Positions 41,494-50,593 are shown, numbered from the stretch's first letter. The stretch: 64,000 nucleotides of DNA from Mucilaginibacter aurantiaciroseus (GCF_024055595.1 NZ_JAMXOF010000002.1:806001-870000); one strand, 5' to 3'. Made by a program: numbers and translations. The notes: a model not told the origin generated them from the sequence alone.

Positions 41494-42360
41494 CTATGGG
41501 GTTTTGCGGAAATCCTCGGGGGTAAGTCCGTTATGTTTTTTAAAAAATTTGGTAAAGTAGGAGTTATCGGCAAAGTTAAGTTTGGCGGCTATTTCGGTAA
41601 TGTTGAGGTCGAGGTTTATAAGCAATCTTTTGGCCTCCAGTATCACGCGGTTGCGAATCACTTCGCCTGCCGAGATCCCCAGCATATCGTTACACAACGC
41701 ATTTAAATGGTTAGGGGTGATGTACAACAAGGCGGCATAATCTTTTGGTAAACGCAGGGTGGCGAAGTTTTTATCCGTTAACTTCCTGAAGCTTTGCAGC
41801 AAGGTGTAGTTATAAGTGGGTGCAGTACTTTGGCTGCTATGCGCGCTTTGCCTTGCCACTAAAATAAACAATTGCAGCATCAGCGTGCGGATCATATCCA
41901 TCCCCATGCGGCTAATTTCGCTGCTCTCTTGTATCAATTGCTCAAACAGGGCTACTGTCTGCTGGTGTACTTCGGGTTTCAGGTTTATTACTTCATCGTC
42001 TACATTGCCGGTAAAAAATGGCAGGCTTTCCAAATAATCGGGCCGTAATAAAAATGACTGGAAAAACTCTGCCGAAAAATTGATAATGTAGCCATCAACC
42101 GGGCCCTCAAAATCCCAGCGGTGTACCTGGCCGGGCACCATAAAGTAAATTTGATAAGGCTTAACCGGGAAGCCGGTGAAATCAATAAAATGGCTGCCGG
42201 CGCCTTCGGTAAATAATACCACGTGGTAAAAGGTATGCTTATGCGGCAGGCTCAGGTTCTGATGTTTTTGCAGATATGGCGCAAACCGGCTCATAAGCAG
42301 GTCGTTGTGCTGATGATCAGCTAACGAACATATATCATAAACAGGGAACACCTTTTTCAT
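41494..42360 (-). CDS. AraC-family regulator with cupin sensor domain
   Basis: The 288-residue protein has an N-terminal cupin-type arabinose-binding-like domain (LPHKHTFYHVVLFTEGAG, VPGQVHRWDFEG) and a C-terminal AraC HTH (LRLPKDYAALLYITPNHLNA, then FADNSYFTKFFKKHNGLTPE). ATG 42360 follows TATCTTTG by 4 nt (42365-42372), so the mRNA may be leaderless. The DUF983 gene is next in the operon. Ligand unknown. Confidence 0.9.
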   Translation of the reverse strand: MKKVFPVYDICSLADHQHNDLLMSRFAPYLQKHQNLSLPHKHTFYHVVLFTEGAGSHFIDFTGFPVKPYQIYFMVPGQVHRWDFEGPVDGYIINFSAEFFQSFLLRPDYLESLPFFTGNVDDEVINLKPEVHQQTVALFEQLIQESSEISRMGMDMIRTLMLQLFILVARQSAHSSQSTAPTYNYTLLQSFRKLTDKNFATLRLPKDYAALLYITPNHLNALCNDMLGISAGEVIRNRVILEAKRLLINLDLNITEIAAKLNFADNSYFTKFFKKHNGLTPEDFRKTP

Positions 42361-42364
42361 GCTA

Positions 42365-42372
42365 CAAAGATA
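42365..42372 (-). promoter_or_regulatory. -7 element TATCTTTG four nt before the AraC start
   Basis: Minus-strand TATCTTTG fits TAnnTTTG and ends 4 nt before ATG 42360, a leaderless-type arrangement. Confidence 0.5.
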
Positions 42373-42445
42373 CTTAACTATTACCTTGGGCGATGGTGTT
42401 GGATGTGGTTGTTGTGGTGTTTTTTACTGATTGTGATAACAATCA

Positions 42446-42542
42446 CTTTTTTACCACAAAGGAAAAAACATGAAACCACAAAGCACACAGAGAAAAGCTT
42501 TGTGCCTTTTGTGAAAAAACTTCGTGTCCTTTGTTGTTAATC
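42446..42542. repeat. Inverted intergenic repeat with CACAAAG/CTTTGTG motifs
   Basis: ACCACAAAGG and CCACAAAGCACA in one half are mirrored by GCTTTGTGCC and GTGTCCTTTG in the other, giving a long imperfect hairpin. A related, more degenerate copy (CTGTGTTTTTTGTGC) is at about 52383-52440. A dispersed, non-coding element. Confidence 0.6.
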
Positions 42543-42591
42543 ATCGCAAATAGATAATCTTTATTAATTTCACCATCTCTAACAAAACAAA

Positions 42592-43224
42592 ATGCAAAAG
42601 CCCGATAGCCTTATTTTTGATATGGACGGTACCCTTTGGGATGCCGTTGACACATACGCCCACTCCTGGAATGTTGTTTTCGCCGAACTGGGAATTGACA
42701 AAACCATCACCCGCGATGTTTTGGCCGGGATGGTGGGTATGGAAGGCAAAAAGGTGATAGAGATATTGATGCCAGAGTTTGACCACGATAAACGCATTGA
42801 AATTTACGGATTAGTGAATGGCCGCCGCCACAACCTGATCGCAGAAAAAGGCGGTATTTTATACGATGGTGTTAAGGACGGCCTGAAGCTGCTTGCCGAA
42901 AAGTACCCGCTGTTTATATTGAGTAACTGTGCTAAGGGTATCATTCGCCAGTTTATTGACTGGGCAGGGATTGACGACCTGATTAAAGACGAGCTGGCCC
43001 ACGGTGTAAACTTTATGCCCAAAAACCACAACATAAAATTGCTGATGGATAAACACGGATTGAAGACCTCTGTATACGTTGGCGATACCGAAGGCGACGG
43101 CCAGCAAAGCCGCCTGGCAGGCATTCCATTTGTGTTTGTAAGCTACGGTTTTGGTACAACGGAGGATTACGACCTGAAATTCGACGATTTTACATCGCTG
43201 GTTAACTATTTTATAAATTTATAA
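42592..43224 (+). CDS. HAD superfamily phosphatase (phosphoglycolate phosphatase-like)
   Basis: The 210-residue protein has HAD motif I Asp10/Asp12 (LIFDMDGTLWDAVDT), motif II FILSNCAKG, and motif IV VYVGDTEGDGQQSRLAG. It is paralogous to the HAD at 21143-21787 (shared DGTLWD, YIVSN/FILSN, GDTxGD). Motif III is less clear but a Lys lies in PKNHN. The start follows an intergenic repeat; no promoter match was found. Confidence 0.88.
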   Translation: MQKPDSLIFDMDGTLWDAVDTYAHSWNVVFAELGIDKTITRDVLAGMVGMEGKKVIEILMPEFDHDKRIEIYGLVNGRRHNLIAEKGGILYDGVKDGLKLLAEKYPLFILSNCAKGIIRQFIDWAGIDDLIKDELAHGVNFMPKNHNIKLLMDKHGLKTSVYVGDTEGDGQQSRLAGIPFVFVSYGFGTTEDYDLKFDDFTSLVNYFINL

Positions 43225-43262
43225 GCTGCCAATATGTTAGCTTTATATCAAATTTAAATATC

Positions 43263-43643
43263 ATGAAAGGTCGCGTTTTAACAATTATATTTTTGGTTTT
43301 TGCAGTGGTAATTACCGGCGTGGTTTACTACCGCTATTATTTTGTTTTTGGCGAAGGCACCAAGGCCGGCACCATGAATTATTTTGTGAAAAAAGGCTAT
43401 ATGTTTAAAACCTACGAAGGCCGGTTGATCCAAAGCGGTATCCGTAGCCAAACACAGGGTAATATCTCTTCAAACGAATTTATGTTTTCGGTAACCGACG
43501 ATAAAGTTGCTGATAAACTTAACCACAGCGCTGGCGCCATGCTGGAACTTCATTACAAAGAATATTTGCACACGCTGCCATGGCACGGGGTAAGTAATTT
43601 TGTGGTTGATAGTGTGATGTCGGCAACGCCTACTGCACCGTAA
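43263..43643 (+). CDS. Single-pass membrane protein, conserved hypothetical
   Basis: The 126-residue product has an N-terminal transmembrane helix (about 5-25) and a periplasmic domain with MNYFVKKGYMFKTYEGRL and ELHYKEYLHTLPWHG. I recognise it only as a conserved Bacteroidota protein of unknown function (sometimes misnamed 6-phosphogluconate dehydrogenase). It begins 38 nt after the HAD gene and could be co-transcribed. Confidence 0.75.
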   Translation: MKGRVLTIIFLVFAVVITGVVYYRYYFVFGEGTKAGTMNYFVKKGYMFKTYEGRLIQSGIRSQTQGNISSNEFMFSVTDDKVADKLNHSAGAMLELHYKEYLHTLPWHGVSNFVVDSVMSATPTAP

Positions 43644-43706
43644 GCAGATACGTGTTTAATCCAATCCGTTATCGCTTCGTGCCTTGCAATAACGCTTCTT
43701 TTATTT

Positions 43707-44027
43707 CTAAAACAACGGATCTGCCTTCCCTGAGTTTTGCGTGATGATCTTGCTTAAATTATACTGCCTTTCCGCTTCATCATCACCTTTAATACGGCCC
43801 TTGTTAAACAACCCTTCCAATACCTCTCGGGTTTGTTGCAAGTGGGTAGCTTTGTCCGTTTGGGGTTCAAACTCATCCATTTTGGCAGCTACTTGCGGGG
43901 CGGTGGCGTATTCTAAGTGAGCCAGGGCAAATACCACGTTATCCTGCAAAGAAGCGCCTGCATCGTACTTATGTGGTACGTGCAGGGGCTTGTAAACTTT
44001 TAAAAAATCCTGATCGGGGCTATCCAT
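43707..44027 (-). CDS. Small soluble protein of unknown function
   Basis: The 106-residue product is acidic and helical with no signal or membrane segment. It includes VVFALAHLEYATAPQVAAKM, which has a winged-helix-like look, and EVLEGLFNKGRIKGD. It lies 2 nt after the PA2169-type gene's stop, so they are one operon. Function unknown; a stress-related role is possible by association. Confidence 0.7.
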   Translation of the reverse strand: MDSPDQDFLKVYKPLHVPHKYDAGASLQDNVVFALAHLEYATAPQVAAKMDEFEPQTDKATHLQQTREVLEGLFNKGRIKGDDEAERQYNLSKIITQNSGKADPLF

Positions 44028-44029
44028 AA

Positions 44030-44506
44030 TTAAGTTACTTGTTTATAGGTATCGCGAAGGGCTTTAATGGCATCATGCGCTATTTTTAAACCATTTAAGT
44101 GGTTGGTAAGCAGGGTAGATACTTTAGCATCCTCCCATATCAGTTCTTTATCATCTAAAGCTTTACGGTAAGCAGCTTTGGCAACATCTTCGCCAAATTC
44201 ACAGTCGGATAATATCGAGTAGTTATCTTTTTTGGCAAATGCTGATTTCATATCTATCCATGCATGATGCACTTTCCCCGAAAGGGTTGTACCATCTGTA
44301 GGTGAGCCCCCCAACAAGTGAATGTAATCGTTAAGCTCGTTGACGGAGCCACGGCTTTGATCTATATAGCCCTCAAAAATCAATTTTAACGAGGCATCTT
44401 CTAATCCATCAACGGCTTTTTCATAGCCTTCAACGCGGTCGTTATTTATTTTGATCAAATCGTTCAGTGCGCCAATCTGGTGTTGTATGTGTTGTAATGT
44501 CCCCAT
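44030..44506 (-). CDS. PA2169 family four-helix-bundle protein (DUF2383)
   Basis: The 158-residue protein is helical and matches the PA2169/DUF2383 family: LNDLIKINNDRVEGYEKAVD, DQSRGSVNELNDYIHLLGG and EFGEDVAKAAYRKALDDKEL. Members have ferritin-like bundles with acidic residues and are often stress-induced. It is first in an operon with the 106-residue gene. Metal binding is plausible from the family, unproven here. Confidence 0.83.
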   Translation of the reverse strand: MGTLQHIQHQIGALNDLIKINNDRVEGYEKAVDGLEDASLKLIFEGYIDQSRGSVNELNDYIHLLGGSPTDGTTLSGKVHHAWIDMKSAFAKKDNYSILSDCEFGEDVAKAAYRKALDDKELIWEDAKVSTLLTNHLNGLKIAHDAIKALRDTYKQVT

Positions 44507-44652
44507 GTTAGTATCTGTTTATACTTTCTGAACATATTGTGGAAGTTAAATGTTTTAAGTTTGTAGAAAATTTAAGCTTAATATTCAATCACGTCATTGG
44601 GAGCGATAACATTGTTTTTTGGCTCACCTTTGAAGAAGGCCGGGTGCGGCCT

Positions 44653-45429
44653 CTACTCATACAACTTCTGCTCCTCTGTATAATAAGTCTTCCGCGATTT
44701 TTCATCGATGAGGATGGGCGCACCTTTGGGGCTGTGTTTTTTCTTAGCGTTGTGGATCAGCATAAAATCTCGGATCTCGCCGGCAATAATATCGGGGTTG
44801 GCTTTGATGATTTCCTTTTCGGCATTCTTCAGCACTTCGTGGATGGATCTTACCAGGTCTTTAACCTTATCGGCAGGGATCTTGTTACTAACCGAGAAAG
44901 GCGAAATGCGGGCATCCCACAGGATCTCATCGGCGTAGGCGTTACCAATGCCGCGGATTATCTTTTGATCAAGCAATACGGTTTTAACGTTGGTTTTCTT
45001 TTTGCCGATAATGCCTTTCAGGTAATCCAATCCGGCATTTTCAGATAATGCATCCGGCGCGTCTTTAGCTTCGGGGTTAAGGGTGGGGGCGGCAATACCT
45101 TGAAAATCTGTTAGCACCAAGCCGGTGTCATCAGTAAATAAAAGTTCGATGATGGGGTATTTGTTATCGTTTTCGCCTTCAAACAAAAATAGTTTGCCGT
45201 GCAGCATCAGGTGCAGGCCAAGCACATCGCCCTTGCTAAATTTAAAGAACAGCTCCTTACCATCGCGGTAAACCGACGATAGCTTTTGGCCATGCAGGGT
45301 GTTCTGCAGTTCTTTATGGGTAACGTTTAGCTTCGGCGCTTTATGTATGGTAACTTCCTTTACGGTTTTGCCGTTCAGTTTTTTATCGAGGTTATGGCTG
45401 AAGACTTGCAGATCGGGTAGTTCGGGCAT
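44653..45429 (-). CDS. Fpg/Nei-family DNA glycosylase lacking zinc-finger cysteines
   Basis: DNA repair glycosylase/AP lyase, 258 residues. It starts MPELPDLQVF: after Met removal Pro2 is the catalytic amine and Glu3 is conserved. H2TH motifs include KIIRGIGNAYADEILWDARI (near 158-177), and Lys in GKELFFKF. The usual C-terminal finger has CxxC pairs; here HNAKKKHSPKGAPILIDEK followed by RKTYYTEEQKLYE has no Cys, so it is zinc-less, as in NEIL1-type enzymes. ATG 45429 gives the essential N-terminus; an in-frame upstream ATG (45483) would bury Pro2. Confidence 0.9.
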   Translation of the reverse strand: MPELPDLQVFSHNLDKKLNGKTVKEVTIHKAPKLNVTHKELQNTLHGQKLSSVYRDGKELFFKFSKGDVLGLHLMLHGKLFLFEGENDNKYPIIELLFTDDTGLVLTDFQGIAAPTLNPEAKDAPDALSENAGLDYLKGIIGKKKTNVKTVLLDQKIIRGIGNAYADEILWDARISPFSVSNKIPADKVKDLVRSIHEVLKNAEKEIIKANPDIIAGEIRDFMLIHNAKKKHSPKGAPILIDEKSRKTYYTEEQKLYE

Positions 45430-45559
45430 GGTTTTGAGTATTATTGGTATGCTAATGTAAAAGCTTAATGGTATATAAAACAATAGCCTTTATTAAAAGT
45501 TGTAAACTAAATCTATAATAATAACGTAATTGTTATAGAAGATTTAATAACCACGTAAA

Positions 45560-46618
45560 ATGCCACATATAGCAGCAGTTTCTAAAATTGACCTTCCTGA
45601 TAAAACCAACCAGCAGGACGTAAAGGCCCAGGCGCGCGAAATGTTCAGTAAAGATTTCCCGCAGGCCGACCGGCTGATGCCGGCGTTTGACAATACAGGC
45701 ATTTTAACCCGTAATTTTGTAAAACCACTGAGTTATTATGCGGAAACCACCACTTTTAAAGAGCGTAACGACGAGTACATCCGGTTATCATTACAATATT
45801 CGGTACAAGCGGTTGAGGGCGTAATAACTAAAGCAGGTATTGATAAAGACGATATTACGGATATTATCTTCATCTCTACCACCGGCCTTGCAACACCAAG
45901 TATCGATGCGCTCATCATTAACCAAATGCACTTAAACCCGCATATAAACCGAACGCCGGTTTGGGGATTAGGATGCGCAGGCGGCGTGTCTGGCATGGCA
46001 AAAGCTAATTTGGCAGCAAAGGCAAATCCGGATGCGGTTGTGCTTTTGGTAGCGGTTGAATTATGTTCGCTCACGCTCATCAAAAGCGATTATAGTAAGA
46101 GCAATTTCATAGGGTCGAGTTTATTTTCAGATGGTATAGTGGCCTGCATCATCAAAGGCGATAATCACAAACAACCAAAACAACTGCTTAGCATAAAAGC
46201 AGCCAGCAGCAAGCTATATTATGATTCGCTTGATGTAATGGGCTGGGATTTTAGGGAAGATGGTTTTAAGGTGGTATTTTCCAAAGATATCCCGACATTC
46301 ATCCACACCAACATCAGCCAGGATATTGAAGATTTCCTGGAGAAGCAAGGGCTTAAGCTGAGCGATATTAAGAATTTTATCTTCCATCCCGGTGGTAAAA
46401 AAGTGTTGGATGCTTACGTAGATGCCTTGCAGATAGAAGGCGATTTTTTAAAGAATACCCGCGAGGTGATGAATGACAACGGCAACATGAGCAGCGTTAC
46501 CGTACTATACGTGCTGGAAAAATTTGTAGCAACCGGCTTTGCCGATGGCTACGGCCTGATGCTGGCTATGGGCCCCGGCTTTAGCAGCGAGATGGTGTTA
46601 CTGGATATGAAAAACTAA
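45560..46618 (+). CDS. Type III polyketide synthase
   Basis: Chalcone/stilbene synthase-like homodimeric enzyme condensing malonyl-CoA onto a fatty acyl or other starter. The 352-residue protein has the Cys-His-Asn triad: Cys139 (GLGCAGGVSG), His276 (FIFHPGGKKVLDAY) and Asn309 (DNGNMSSVTVLY). The end MLAMGPGFSSEM matches the GPG loop of the family. An ICMT-family methyltransferase starts 4 nt after its stop, as in alkylpyrone and alkylresorcinol operons. Product (alkylpyrone, alkylresorcinol) is inferred. Confidence 0.93.
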   Translation: MPHIAAVSKIDLPDKTNQQDVKAQAREMFSKDFPQADRLMPAFDNTGILTRNFVKPLSYYAETTTFKERNDEYIRLSLQYSVQAVEGVITKAGIDKDDITDIIFISTTGLATPSIDALIINQMHLNPHINRTPVWGLGCAGGVSGMAKANLAAKANPDAVVLLVAVELCSLTLIKSDYSKSNFIGSSLFSDGIVACIIKGDNHKQPKQLLSIKAASSKLYYDSLDVMGWDFREDGFKVVFSKDIPTFIHTNISQDIEDFLEKQGLKLSDIKNFIFHPGGKKVLDAYVDALQIEGDFLKNTREVMNDNGNMSSVTVLYVLEKFVATGFADGYGLMLAMGPGFSSEMVLLDMKN

Positions 46619-46622
46619 ACCG

Positions 46623-47114
46623 ATGATATTTATTGTATTTATCCTGTTCCTGATCTTTCAGCGCCTTGCCGAGCTTTACGTTTCTTCCAAAAACGAGAAA
46701 TGGCTTTTAAAGAACGGTGCTGTAGAGTATGGGAAAGAGCATTACCCGTTTATGGTTACCATGCATACGCTGTTTATCATTGCTGTTATTGCCGAATACA
46801 TGTGGCGGGATAATACCGTGGTAAGTTACCCGCTCATTGTGTTGTTTTTTGTGCTGATCGTGATCAAAACCATCGTAATATCTACCCTCGGCCATTACTG
46901 GAATACCAAGATCTATAAAGTTCCCGGCACACGCCCTGTTGCCACGGGTATCTATAAATACATTAAGCACCCCAACTATATTATTGTGATACTGGAGATA
47001 GCAATTATCCCGCTGGCCTTTGGTTTATATTATACGGCAGTGGTATTTACTTTGCTGAATACCGCCATGCTTTATGTACGCATTAAAAAGGAGAACAAGG
47101 TTTTGGCGATGTGA
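46623..47114 (+). CDS. Isoprenylcysteine carboxyl methyltransferase-family membrane methyltransferase
   Basis: The 163-residue protein has four to five transmembrane segments and the ICMT/PEMT motif: GTRPVATGIYKYIKHPNYI (near 100-118) with SAM-binding residues. It forms an operon with the type III PKS 4 nt upstream. In Bacillus BpsA/BpsB and related pairs such enzymes O-methylate alkylpyrones, so the same role is inferred. A terminator follows. Confidence 0.9.
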   Translation: MIFIVFILFLIFQRLAELYVSSKNEKWLLKNGAVEYGKEHYPFMVTMHTLFIIAVIAEYMWRDNTVVSYPLIVLFFVLIVIKTIVISTLGHYWNTKIYKVPGTRPVATGIYKYIKHPNYIIVILEIAIIPLAFGLYYTAVVFTLLNTAMLYVRIKKENKVLAM

Positions 47115-47169
47115 TGGTATGTTTCGTTTATTAAAATAGTTTAACCACCACAAAATTTTTGATCTGTTT

Positions 47170-47301
47170 GTGTATCAAAGCAGTAACGCGGCTATCCAAA
47201 TCAAACACAAACTAAAACTGATCATCGCAGTAGCAGCAACTGTTATGCTATCTGCTTTTACCATCGCCACAACATCTAAAAAAGCCCTGCTGATACTATG
47301 A
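47170..47301 (+). CDS. Possible 43-residue signal-like peptide
   Basis: A frame from GTG 47170 to TGA 47299-47301 encodes IKHKLKLIIAVAATVMLSAF and TIATTSKKALL, a basic start plus hydrophobic helix like a signal peptide or small membrane peptide. Its last codons lie in the terminator stem. No ATG starts this frame upstream of the hydrophobic segment, so it could also be a remnant. Confidence 0.35.
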   Translation: MYQSSNAAIQIKHKLKLIIAVAATVMLSAFTIATTSKKALLIL

Positions 47302-47318
47302 TCAGCAGGGCTTTTGCT
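47281..47318. terminator. Intrinsic terminator, probably bidirectional
   Basis: 14-bp arms AAAGCCCTGCTGAT and ATCAGCAGGGCTTT with a 6-nt loop, then TTTGCTTT on the plus strand and a T run on the minus strand. Between the PKS operon and the convergent DUF2723 gene. Confidence 0.87.
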
Positions 47319-47331
47319 TTAGCATTGAAGC

Positions 47332-50300
47332 CTACTGCTGGCCTAACAGCGCTGAAAACTTGGTTTCGTAATCTTTTAATTGTGCATCCAGCTTGTTGCC
47401 AACTGCGGTTTGTTTGGCGGTTTTGGCGTACTCGCTCATGCCGTTTAAAACCTGCATGCCAATTTGTACATCGCGGCTGTTTACTCGGTTGGCGTTGTCT
47501 TTTAGCAGGTAGTAGTTATAATCCAACTGGTCAACCAAAAACTTATCTACGTTGGCTACAAATTTGTTGCCCAGCCTGGCATCACCTAACTGGTAAGCTA
47601 ACTGCGCCAGGAACATTTTACGGGCGGTAACATCTATGTACGGGTACAGGTCTTCCGGTAATTCGTCATCGCACTTGTGCAAAACTTTTAGTGCCATATC
47701 CGGTTGGCCTTCTTTTATCAGGTTTTGGGCGAGGTCTAAAAAGGTGGTTAGCATTACGGGGTAAAACATATTGGTCGACTCATGGTCTAAATACTTAGCC
47801 GTTTTAAATTTGCCGAATTTAAACTTGTTCATCACGTTATCGTACATCACCAAACTGTTGGTTTTGCTCAGCTGATCTTTATTGGCAGTATCGGCTTTAA
47901 GTGGCAGTAAACGGTACGTGAAGCCCTCTTTATACAAGTATGGCTGTAAGCCTATCAGGTTGCTGTTACCAATGGTGGTGGTAAAACAGATAGGCCTTTT
48001 CCAATCGTTATGGGCCAAAATATCAAGCAGGGCAAGGTTATCTTTAGTTACATAGTTGGAAGTATATTTCCACTCCATGGTGGTAGCTAACCGGCTTTTT
48101 TGCCCGGGCGTTATCACCTTGTTCTTCATCACATCATCGGGGTTGATAGTTAGTTTGAAGCTTTTTGTAGGCAGGTAATTAGCGCTCTCGCCGGCCTGGT
48201 TCTGGCCTTGCACGTTCTTATCGTCGCTTGTCAGGAAATCAAATACCTCTTTAAGTTCAACCGGGCCGTTGATCTTGCCATCGCTAAAATAGATCACGTC
48301 CCTAACGCCATCCTTATATTTATCAAAAGGCATGGTAATAGGCAATGGCTCGGAGTTGTTCATTTTCCTCTGCATCTGGCGGATGTACCAGTCGCCGCTA
48401 AACAGGCTCAGGTTCACAATGCGTACATCCGGGCGGATGCCTTCCACTTCCTGGTCGTACCAAAGCGAATAGGTATCGTTATCACCATAGGTGAACAAAA
48501 TAGCGTTTGGCGGGCACGAGATGAGGTAGTTATACGCCATATCGTGCGCGGTCATCTTGGTAGAGCGGTCGTGGCCAGGCCATTCTTTAAAGGCCATTAG
48601 CACCGGCGCTGCCAGTAAACAAATGCCCGTAGCAATATACGCTGCTGTGCGGGCATTAACCTTGCGGCTTATCCCGTCTGCAATGGCAATAACGCCAAGG
48701 CCTATCCAAATGGCAAACGCGTAGAACGAACCTACGTACGAATAATCCCTTTCGCGGGGCTGTACACTGGGCTGGTTCACATAAAGCACTACTGCTAATC
48801 CTGTAAAGAACCACAGCAGGGCAATGATCAATGCGTCTTTCTTTTTACGTTCGAAATGGTAGATCATCCCTATCACACCCAAAATAAACGGCAGGGCGTA
48901 AAGCGGGGTGTAAGTAGGGCTATCCACTATATACTTTGGTAAATGCCTGCCTCCGTCTAAGATCCCGCTGGTCCAGTTACCGTCAATGCTTTCGGTGCTT
49001 TGTTGGCCATCCTGGTCGTTATAGCGGCCAACGTAGTTCCACAAAAAGTAGCGGAAGTACATCTGGTAAACCTGCCAGCTGGCCATCCATTTAACATTAT
49101 CGGCAAAGGTTGGTTTTTCGCTTTCGGGCAGTTGCAGCCAGCCACGGTAAAACTGCACGTCGCTTGGGTCGGTGCTGTACATACGCGGCAAAAGGGTGGT
49201 ATGGTCGTAATCGTAGGTTGACCGTTTACCGGCAATTTCATATTTGGTGGCACCCTTGCGGTAAATGGTGCTGCCTTCGTGCTGGTCGGTGATCTGGGCG
49301 TCAAAGTAAGGGCCGCTTAATAGCGGGTTTTCGCCGTATTGGATGCGGTTTAAGTACCCGTAAAGGGTGAAGGCATTATCCGGGTGCGAATTATTTAAAT
49401 TAGTATTTGCCGTTGCCCTGATAGGGATATAAGCGAATGAACCATAACCAAAATAAATGAACGCGATACACAAAAATATTAGGTTAAGTACCGGCTTGTT
49501 TTTACGGATGCTGTACATAATGCCGAAAACAATGGCGGCGATAAGCAACACGAAAAAGAACAATGCGCCGCTGCCAAAACCAAGGCCAAGCGTGTTCACA
49601 AAAAACAGATCGAAAAACGCGGCGAATTTAATAGTATAGCCCCTGATGCCGTACTGTACAAAACCAAGTATGGCTATACTTACCAAAAAAGCGATAATGG
49701 CGCTTTTGGCAGTCACGTTTTTATACCTGCGGAAGTAATATACCAGCGCGATAGCCGGGATAGTAAGCAAGTTTAACAGGTGGATGCCTATAGAAAGCCC
49801 CATTACGTAGGCGATAAAAATGATCCATTTATCGGCACCGGGTTCATCTGCATGGGCATCCCATTTCAATATCGCCCAAAAAACAACAGCAATACAAAGC
49901 TGTGATAACGCGAACACGATGGTTTCTACCGCCGAAAACCAAAATGTATCGGTGTAGGTAAAGGCCAGCGCACCCACAAGGCCCGCGCCCATAATAACGG
50001 TGGTTTGTGCGTCGCCGAAAGACTTTTCGCGCCCGGTAAACATTTTTTTAGCTATAGCGGTTATGGTCCAAAACAGAAACATTACCGAAGCCCCGCTGGC
50101 AATGGCCGACCCCATATTGGTAAAGTAGGGCACTTTGGTATTATCGCCCAGGGATAATAACGAGAAAACCTTGCCCAGCATGGCAAATAAAGGGTAGCCC
50201 GGCTGGTGCGATACCTGCAGCCTGTATGCGCACGAAATAAATTCGCCACAATCCCAAAAACTTACTGATGGCTCTAATGTTAAGATGTAGGTTGCTGAAG

Positions 50301-50352
50301 CGATAACAAAGCAAAGCCAGCCAAAAAGGTTATTAATTTTATTGTATTGCAT
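47332..50352 (-). CDS. DUF2723 large membrane protein (GT117/O-mannosyltransferase-like)
   Basis: The 1006-residue protein has an N-terminal multi-helix domain (about 12 transmembrane segments to residue ~600) with ILTLEPSVSFWDCGEFISCA and HQPGYPLFAMLGKVFSLL, the DUF2723 signature. Its acidic loop (WDCGEF) resembles that of PMT-type GT-C glycosyltransferases. The C-terminal ~350 residues are soluble and TPR-like. Members are near-universal in Bacteroidota, and glycosylation of exported proteins is a plausible role. Length is typical. Promoter near-match GATATTTG lies upstream. Confidence 0.9.
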   Translation of the reverse strand: MQYNKINNLFGWLCFVIASATYILTLEPSVSFWDCGEFISCAYRLQVSHQPGYPLFAMLGKVFSLLSLGDNTKVPYFTNMGSAIASGASVMFLFWTITAIAKKMFTGREKSFGDAQTTVIMGAGLVGALAFTYTDTFWFSAVETIVFALSQLCIAVVFWAILKWDAHADEPGADKWIIFIAYVMGLSIGIHLLNLLTIPAIALVYYFRRYKNVTAKSAIIAFLVSIAILGFVQYGIRGYTIKFAAFFDLFFVNTLGLGFGSGALFFFVLLIAAIVFGIMYSIRKNKPVLNLIFLCIAFIYFGYGSFAYIPIRATANTNLNNSHPDNAFTLYGYLNRIQYGENPLLSGPYFDAQITDQHEGSTIYRKGATKYEIAGKRSTYDYDHTTLLPRMYSTDPSDVQFYRGWLQLPESEKPTFADNVKWMASWQVYQMYFRYFLWNYVGRYNDQDGQQSTESIDGNWTSGILDGGRHLPKYIVDSPTYTPLYALPFILGVIGMIYHFERKKKDALIIALLWFFTGLAVVLYVNQPSVQPRERDYSYVGSFYAFAIWIGLGVIAIADGISRKVNARTAAYIATGICLLAAPVLMAFKEWPGHDRSTKMTAHDMAYNYLISCPPNAILFTYGDNDTYSLWYDQEVEGIRPDVRIVNLSLFSGDWYIRQMQRKMNNSEPLPITMPFDKYKDGVRDVIYFSDGKINGPVELKEVFDFLTSDDKNVQGQNQAGESANYLPTKSFKLTINPDDVMKNKVITPGQKSRLATTMEWKYTSNYVTKDNLALLDILAHNDWKRPICFTTTIGNSNLIGLQPYLYKEGFTYRLLPLKADTANKDQLSKTNSLVMYDNVMNKFKFGKFKTAKYLDHESTNMFYPVMLTTFLDLAQNLIKEGQPDMALKVLHKCDDELPEDLYPYIDVTARKMFLAQLAYQLGDARLGNKFVANVDKFLVDQLDYNYYLLKDNANRVNSRDVQIGMQVLNGMSEYAKTAKQTAVGNKLDAQLKDYETKFSALLGQQ

Positions 50353-50486
50353 CCTTAAACGGGTATAGTTAAGCGCGGCAAATATCAGTATTTTTTGTAG
50401 CTTGACAGATATATAATATAGCTAAGCTTATAAATTTAACAGAAATTAACGCTTTGGCTACACCCAATGCTCTACAAAGGAGAGGA

Positions 50487-50545
50487 CTTTTAAAAATTTA
50501 CAAAACCCTTTCCTTTGGTGAGGGCAGGGTGAGGCTAATTTAATA
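50487..50545. repeat. Intergenic repeat fragment (AGGGCAGGGTGAGG type)
   Basis: The stretch with CCCTTTCCTTTGGTGAGGGC and AGGGTGAGGC resembles a dispersed, non-coding element often seen in Bacteroidota genomes. It occupies the divergent gap between DUF2723 and the RemB-like gene, with no ORF. Confidence 0.4.
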
Positions 50546-50593
50546 ATGCCTTAAATTTTAATGTTACAATAAATAACACTTATTTTGTTGCGT

